Source: Kiritimatiellia bacterium
GTDB lineage: Bacteria > Verrucomicrobiota > Kiritimatiellia > RFP12 > UBA1067
NCBI GenBank assembly: GCA_017547265.1
Contig: JAFYQC010000268.1
Location: 1 to 8,197, forward strand
Reading direction: 5' to 3'
DNA: 8,197 bases
Under the pieces are notes generated by a model. The model made no database searches, was not told the DNA's origin, and saw only the letters and a program-made list of their open reading frames with translations. The translations under genes were made by a program, and so were the position numbers. Positions 6,145-8,197 of this stretch are shown in pieces (position 1 is the first letter of the stretch; every line of letters starts with the position of its first letter).

Positions 6145-6206
6145 GGAGGTTGGTTTCTCCGCTCGGCGCGAGTGGGTCGGGCTTCGGAGTCTTTCATCCT
6201 CCACCA
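6145..6206 (+). other. Shortened tRNA-like sequence ending in CCA
   Basis: It starts with GGAGG and ends with TCATCCTCCACCA, so it keeps a 5-bp acceptor-like stem GGAGG/CCTCC, discriminator A and CCA, as in the tRNA-Val gene. The last 31 bases align without gaps to the tRNA-Val T arm and 3' end with 24 identities. A T-arm-like hairpin GGGCT-TCGG-AGTCT and a small CTCG-GCG-CGAG hairpin fit inside. At 62 nt it lacks an anticodon arm and cannot be a normal tRNA. It could be a decayed tRNA, an att-site copy, or a deliberate tRNA mimic. Confidence 0.5.
6194..6206 (+). repeat. 13-bp direct repeat of the tRNA-Val 3' end (att-like)
   Basis: TCATCCTCCACCA is identical to 2799-2811, the last 13 bases of tRNA-Val. 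Such duplications mark islands integrated into tRNA 3' ends. The interval between copies, about 3.4 kb, carries the transposase and AbiE genes but no integrase. Confidence 0.5.
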
Positions 6207-6264
6207 GCCTTCGCTCAGCGGAGCTGAGCTTCGGCTCGGCGAGCCGAACCCGAAGGGGAAGGCT
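6206..6264 (+). repeat. Branched hairpin cluster, cloverleaf-like
   Basis: An outer 7-bp stem AGCCTTC (6206-6212) with GAAGGCT (6258-6264) encloses three hairpins set almost end to end: GCTCAGC-GGA-GCTGAGC (6213-6229), TTCGGCTC-GGC-GAGCCGAA (6230-6248) and CCC-GAA-GGG (6249-6257). All four stems are perfect and leave no unpaired bases between them. A further CGCGC/GCGCG hairpin follows at 6267-6287. The element lies in the leader of the GIY-YIG gene and may be an RNA structure or a REP-like repeat. Confidence 0.6.
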
Positions 6265-6318
6265 GTCGCGCAGAAGCGCAACGCGCGGAGGCGGGCAAAG
6301 AGAAAAAAGGAGTGTGCA

Positions 6319-6579
6319 GTGGTAGGATATCATTATGTTTACATGCTATCAGACATTGCAACACATAGTCACCACTATGTAGGCATGACAAGCGATCTTG
6401 AAGCACGGCTTGAGAAGCACAATTCGCGTCAAGTTCCGCACACATCTAAGTTTGCACCTTGGATGATTGATGCTGCAATAGCCGTTCGAGACAAGAATGT
6501 TGCGGCACATCTTGAGCAGTACGTTATATCTGGAGCGGGTCGGGTCTTTGCAAACAAACACATGTTCCCACATATGTGA
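6319..6579 (+). CDS. Small single-domain GIY-YIG protein
   Basis: This 86-residue protein is almost entirely a GIY-YIG domain. YHYVYML (4-10) is the first strand, HHYVGMTSDLEARLEKHN (18-35) gives the YIG-equivalent Y20-V21-G22 and the conserved R30, and HLEQYVISGAGRVFANK (64-80) carries the candidate metal-binding E66. The GTG start at 6319 is chosen because AAGGAG (6307-6312) lies six bases before it; an in-frame upstream GTG at 6172 would translate the tRNA-like and hairpin regions and is unlikely. Related small proteins are common in bacteria with no settled role; the fold is that of nicking or homing endonucleases. All active-site positions seem present. It lies directly downstream of structured, tRNA-like DNA. 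Confidence 0.85.
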   Translation: MVGYHYVYMLSDIATHSHHYVGMTSDLEARLEKHNSRQVPHTSKFAPWMIDAAIAVRDKNVAAHLEQYVISGAGRVFANKHMFPHM

Positions 6580-6592
6580 AATGCGAGAACAT

Positions 6593-6634
6593 TGATGGCA
6601 CAAACTGGGCGGAAATGCTCGGTTTGTGCCATCA
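6593..6634. terminator. Long hairpin after the GIY-YIG gene, possible terminator
   Basis: TGATGGCACAAAC (6593-6605) pairs perfectly with GTTTGTGCCATCA (6622-6634). The stem continues TGGGC/GCTCG with two wobble pairs to a GGAAAT loop, giving 18 pairs. It starts 13 bases after the stop codon. There is no T run (catataag follows), so termination would be atypical; mRNA protection or an element boundary are alternatives. Confidence 0.5.
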
Positions 6635-6647
6635 TATAAGCCAACCA

Positions 6648-6653
6648 TTGACA
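6648..6653 (+). promoter_or_regulatory. Candidate -35 (TTGACA) upstream of the small exported protein gene
   Basis: A perfect TTGACA follows the hairpin, but the best -10 at proper spacing (TGAACT, 6670-6675) is poor. The site is plausible because a new gene group begins at 6703. Confidence 0.3.
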
Positions 6654-6702
6654 GAAACCGGGCAGAAGATGAACTTGTACAGAAAAACCAAGGAGGTGTA
6701 CA

Positions 6703-6863
6703 ATGAAGAGAATCCTGATGTTGGCAACGGCGTTGACCGCATCGCATGCCATCAGTGACGAGGTTTGGGAACTTGCCAGGGCGTTGAACGTTCTCGTCAG
6801 CTGCAACAGCAACACGAAGCGCCACCCTACAAGAAGAAGCGCAAAGCACTCTGGCCGTTTTGA
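6703..6863 (+). pseudogene. Small exported protein gene with an apparent frameshift
   Basis: AAGGAGG (6690-6696) lies six bases before the ATG, and the protein begins MKRILMLATALTASHA, a signal-peptide-like start close to that of the beta-helix protein at 1337. The frame then reads ISDEVWELARAL and degenerates into an atypical sequence that overlaps the next gene by 16 bases. Shifting frame near 6783-6788 gives ERSRQLQQQHEAPPYKKKRKALWPF and a stop at 6861-6863, leaving a 27-base gap to the next ATG with its own ribosome site. The joined product (about 53 residues) has a Gln-rich helix and a basic tail, which looks more protein-like. This may be a one-base deletion, a sequencing error or programmed frameshifting; no slippery run is seen. 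The unshifted 67-residue ORF (6703-6906) remains possible. Confidence 0.5.
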
Positions 6864-6890
6864 TGACAATACAATCAAAAGGAAGCAACC

Positions 6891-7955
6891 ATGTCAAAGA
6901 GTTTGACTTTCAGGAAAATTGCCTTTGTCTTGCCGATAGTTGCAATGGGGCTTACTGCAACTGCTGACGGATGTGTTAATGTTGCTCCACGAACTGGGCG
7001 TCTGTTTCAGTCCTCTCGATATCCACACTACTCCTTTTTAAGAGGGGCCGAGGCGTTTGGAGCTGGTGTGATGACGCTCAACCCATTTTATATCGCCGCA
7101 TTGCCATTCATTATTGTCGGCGATTTAGCCTGTTCACCAATATATGATATTCTCTGCATCCCACGCGACCTCTATATTCGTTCACGGCTCGGCGTTACCC
7201 TAGAGGTTTGCGAACTTGATGGCAGCCCGATTGCCGGTGTCAAATGTCAAGTGATGATGCCCAGCACAAAGGACAATTCTCCCCTTACGCCGCTCCCGGA
7301 ATATGTGACAGGGGAGGATGGCAAAGTTGAGATTCCGTTTTTTCGCAATGTGATAAGCATACATGGCATAAATCAATCATTGGATGCGCTTGGCTATGAT
7401 GTCTATCCATATGATGCCTATCTTTTTCCTTTGAATGAGAACGGGGTGGCAGAACTTAAAGTCAACGCACTTAAACGAGGCCGGTCGTATCCATTGATAA
7501 CTAATTCGCTTGATGTTGTTGTGAACCTGGACTCTGAAGGATGTTTCTTGCAGGACATCGATCTGATGACGGCAAGAACAAATCATGTCGATTCGCTTGG
7601 ATTTCGTATCAAGCGATCCCATTCAGGCGAAGTGTCAATGATGATATTGCCAGGTATCGAAGAAAGAATGCTCCGTATTCCTATTTCTGAATTGGAAGAT
7701 GCCGATCTGCCTTCACAACTTTCTTTAGTGCCATATGAGAATCGTGAAATGGCAGGCAAACATCTTGAACGAGGCCTTCCAGTTGAAGAAGTAATTGCCT
7801 TTCGTACACATTGTAAAAGGCCGTATTACGGTGTTATCGTCAGTTTTTCGGCGGAAACAAACCTTGACACTAAGGCTACAATAATTCACATGGAATGGAT
7901 ATTCAATGTACAAAATGGTTGGCCAAATCTTCGGCAACAAAGGAAAGAATTATAA
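6891..7955 (+). CDS. Exported protein with a YceK-like segment and a beta-sandwich-like domain
   Basis: This 354-residue protein starts with a basic then hydrophobic stretch (residues 5-24), followed by TATADGC with Cys28. That could be a lipoprotein site, but Asp at -2 is unusual for a lipobox, so ordinary cleavage is also possible. Residues 68-97 (IAALPFIIVGDLACSPIYDI then LCIPRDLY) resemble the core of YceK/YidQ small lipoproteins. From residue 100, GVTLEVCELDGSPIAGVKCQ and TGEDGKVEIPFF look like a carboxypeptidase-regulatory or Ig-like beta-sandwich repeat. The last 150 residues are not recognised. AGGAAG (6880-6885) lies five bases before the ATG. Codon use is more AT-rich than in genes 1 and 2. 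It follows the small exported protein gene by 27 bases, suggesting one operon. Function unknown; an envelope location is likely. Confidence 0.7.
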   Translation: MSKSLTFRKIAFVLPIVAMGLTATADGCVNVAPRTGRLFQSSRYPHYSFLRGAEAFGAGVMTLNPFYIAALPFIIVGDLACSPIYDILCIPRDLYIRSRLGVTLEVCELDGSPIAGVKCQVMMPSTKDNSPLTPLPEYVTGEDGKVEIPFFRNVISIHGINQSLDALGYDVYPYDAYLFPLNENGVAELKVNALKRGRSYPLITNSLDVVVNLDSEGCFLQDIDLMTARTNHVDSLGFRIKRSHSGEVSMMILPGIEERMLRIPISELEDADLPSQLSLVPYENREMAGKHLERGLPVEEVIAFRTHCKRPYYGVIVSFSAETNLDTKATIIHMEWIFNVQNGWPNLRQQRKEL

Positions 7956-7982
7956 CAAGAAAACCGAGAAAGGAGAAAACCG

Positions 7983-8197
7983 ATGAACATCCTGATTCTA
8001 CAAGGCTCGCCTCGTGCGAACGGAAACACGGCGTGGATGGCCGAGGAGTACCGCAAGGCGGCAGAGGCGGCCGGGCACAAGGTGACGCTCGTCGACGTGT
8101 CGCACAAGAAGATTGCCGGGTGCATGGCCTGCGGGTACTGTCGTGGCAAGGGGAATGGGGCGTGCGTCCAGAAGGACGACATGCAGGAACTCTACCC
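7983..8197 (+). CDS. NADPH-dependent FMN reductase / flavodoxin-fold protein, 3'-truncated
   Basis: The first 71 codons are present. MNILILQGSPRANGNTAWMA is the phosphate-binding first strand and loop of FMN-binding flavodoxin-fold reductases (GSPRxxGNT). HKKIAGCMACGYCRGKG follows, the CxxC-containing segment seen in iron-sulfur flavoprotein or NAD(P)H-dependent oxidoreductase relatives. These enzymes reduce quinones, metals or other acceptors with FMN. AAGGAG (7970-7975) lies seven bases before the ATG, and the gene starts 27 bases after the preceding stop. Its codons are strongly C/G-ending like genes 1 and 2, unlike the gene just before it, so host-type sequence resumes here. The rest lies outside the window. 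Confidence 0.85.
   Translation, partial: MNILILQGSPRANGNTAWMAEEYRKAAEAAGHKVTLVDVSHKKIAGCMACGYCRGKGNGACVQKDDMQELY

Noticed and set aside
6172..6318. N-terminal extension of the GIY-YIG protein from an upstream GTG
   Set aside because: It would translate the tRNA-like and hairpin DNA into a basic, low-quality sequence; the GTG at 6319 has a well-placed AAGGAG and starts at the domain.
7886..8182. Minus-strand ORF overlapping the FMN reductase start
   Set aside because: It is antisense to a clear flavodoxin-fold N-terminus with its own ribosome site.

Overview
The window looks like a chromosomal segment of a moderately GC-rich, Gram-negative-type bacterium. The flanking genes use mostly C- and G-ending codons and encode exported proteins, including a possible lipoprotein. 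The gene mix (a large calcineurin-like phosphoesterase, an exported parallel beta-helix protein, a small GIY-YIG protein, a YceK-like surface protein) would fit an uncultured gut member of the PVC group such as Kiritimatiellota or Lentisphaerota. That placement is a low-confidence guess from gene style, not from a marker gene. Three promoters share the extended -10 form TGnTATAAT.

Layout. (1) 1-2711 is host-like: the 3' part of a metallophosphoesterase gene, an exported beta-helix protein gene, then a strong intrinsic terminator. (2) 2711-2811 is a tRNA-Val(UAC) gene with encoded CCA, its -10 box directly abutting that terminator. (3) 2812-4200 holds a 10-bp hairpin, two degenerate 31-bp tandem repeats, and a minus-strand IS3-type DD35E transposase in one reading frame. 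(4) 4278-5772 is an AbiE type IV toxin-antitoxin operon: two copies of a palindromic operator flank the promoter region, and the antitoxin and toxin genes overlap by an ATGA. (5) 5773-6318 has no intact gene. It contains the broken end of a cysteine-rich reading frame, a second promoter, a shortened tRNA-like sequence ending in the same 13 bases as the tRNA-Val gene, and a dense multi-hairpin element. (6) 6319-6634 is a small GIY-YIG protein gene followed by a long hairpin. (7) 6703-8197 holds a small exported protein gene that appears frameshifted, a YceK-like exported protein gene, and the 5' end of an FMN-dependent reductase gene.

How it fits together. The tRNA 3' end at 2799-2811 and its repeat at 6194-6206 bracket the transposase and the toxin-antitoxin operon, as the ends of an integrated island would. 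No integrase is present, so this reading is inferential. The most unusual part is 6123-6634, where promoter, tRNA-like minigene, branched hairpin cluster, GIY-YIG gene and closing hairpin follow each other as one compact unit. A second unusual point is that the tRNA-Val anticodon arm is almost fully complementary, counting G-U pairs, to a stretch about 110 bases downstream.
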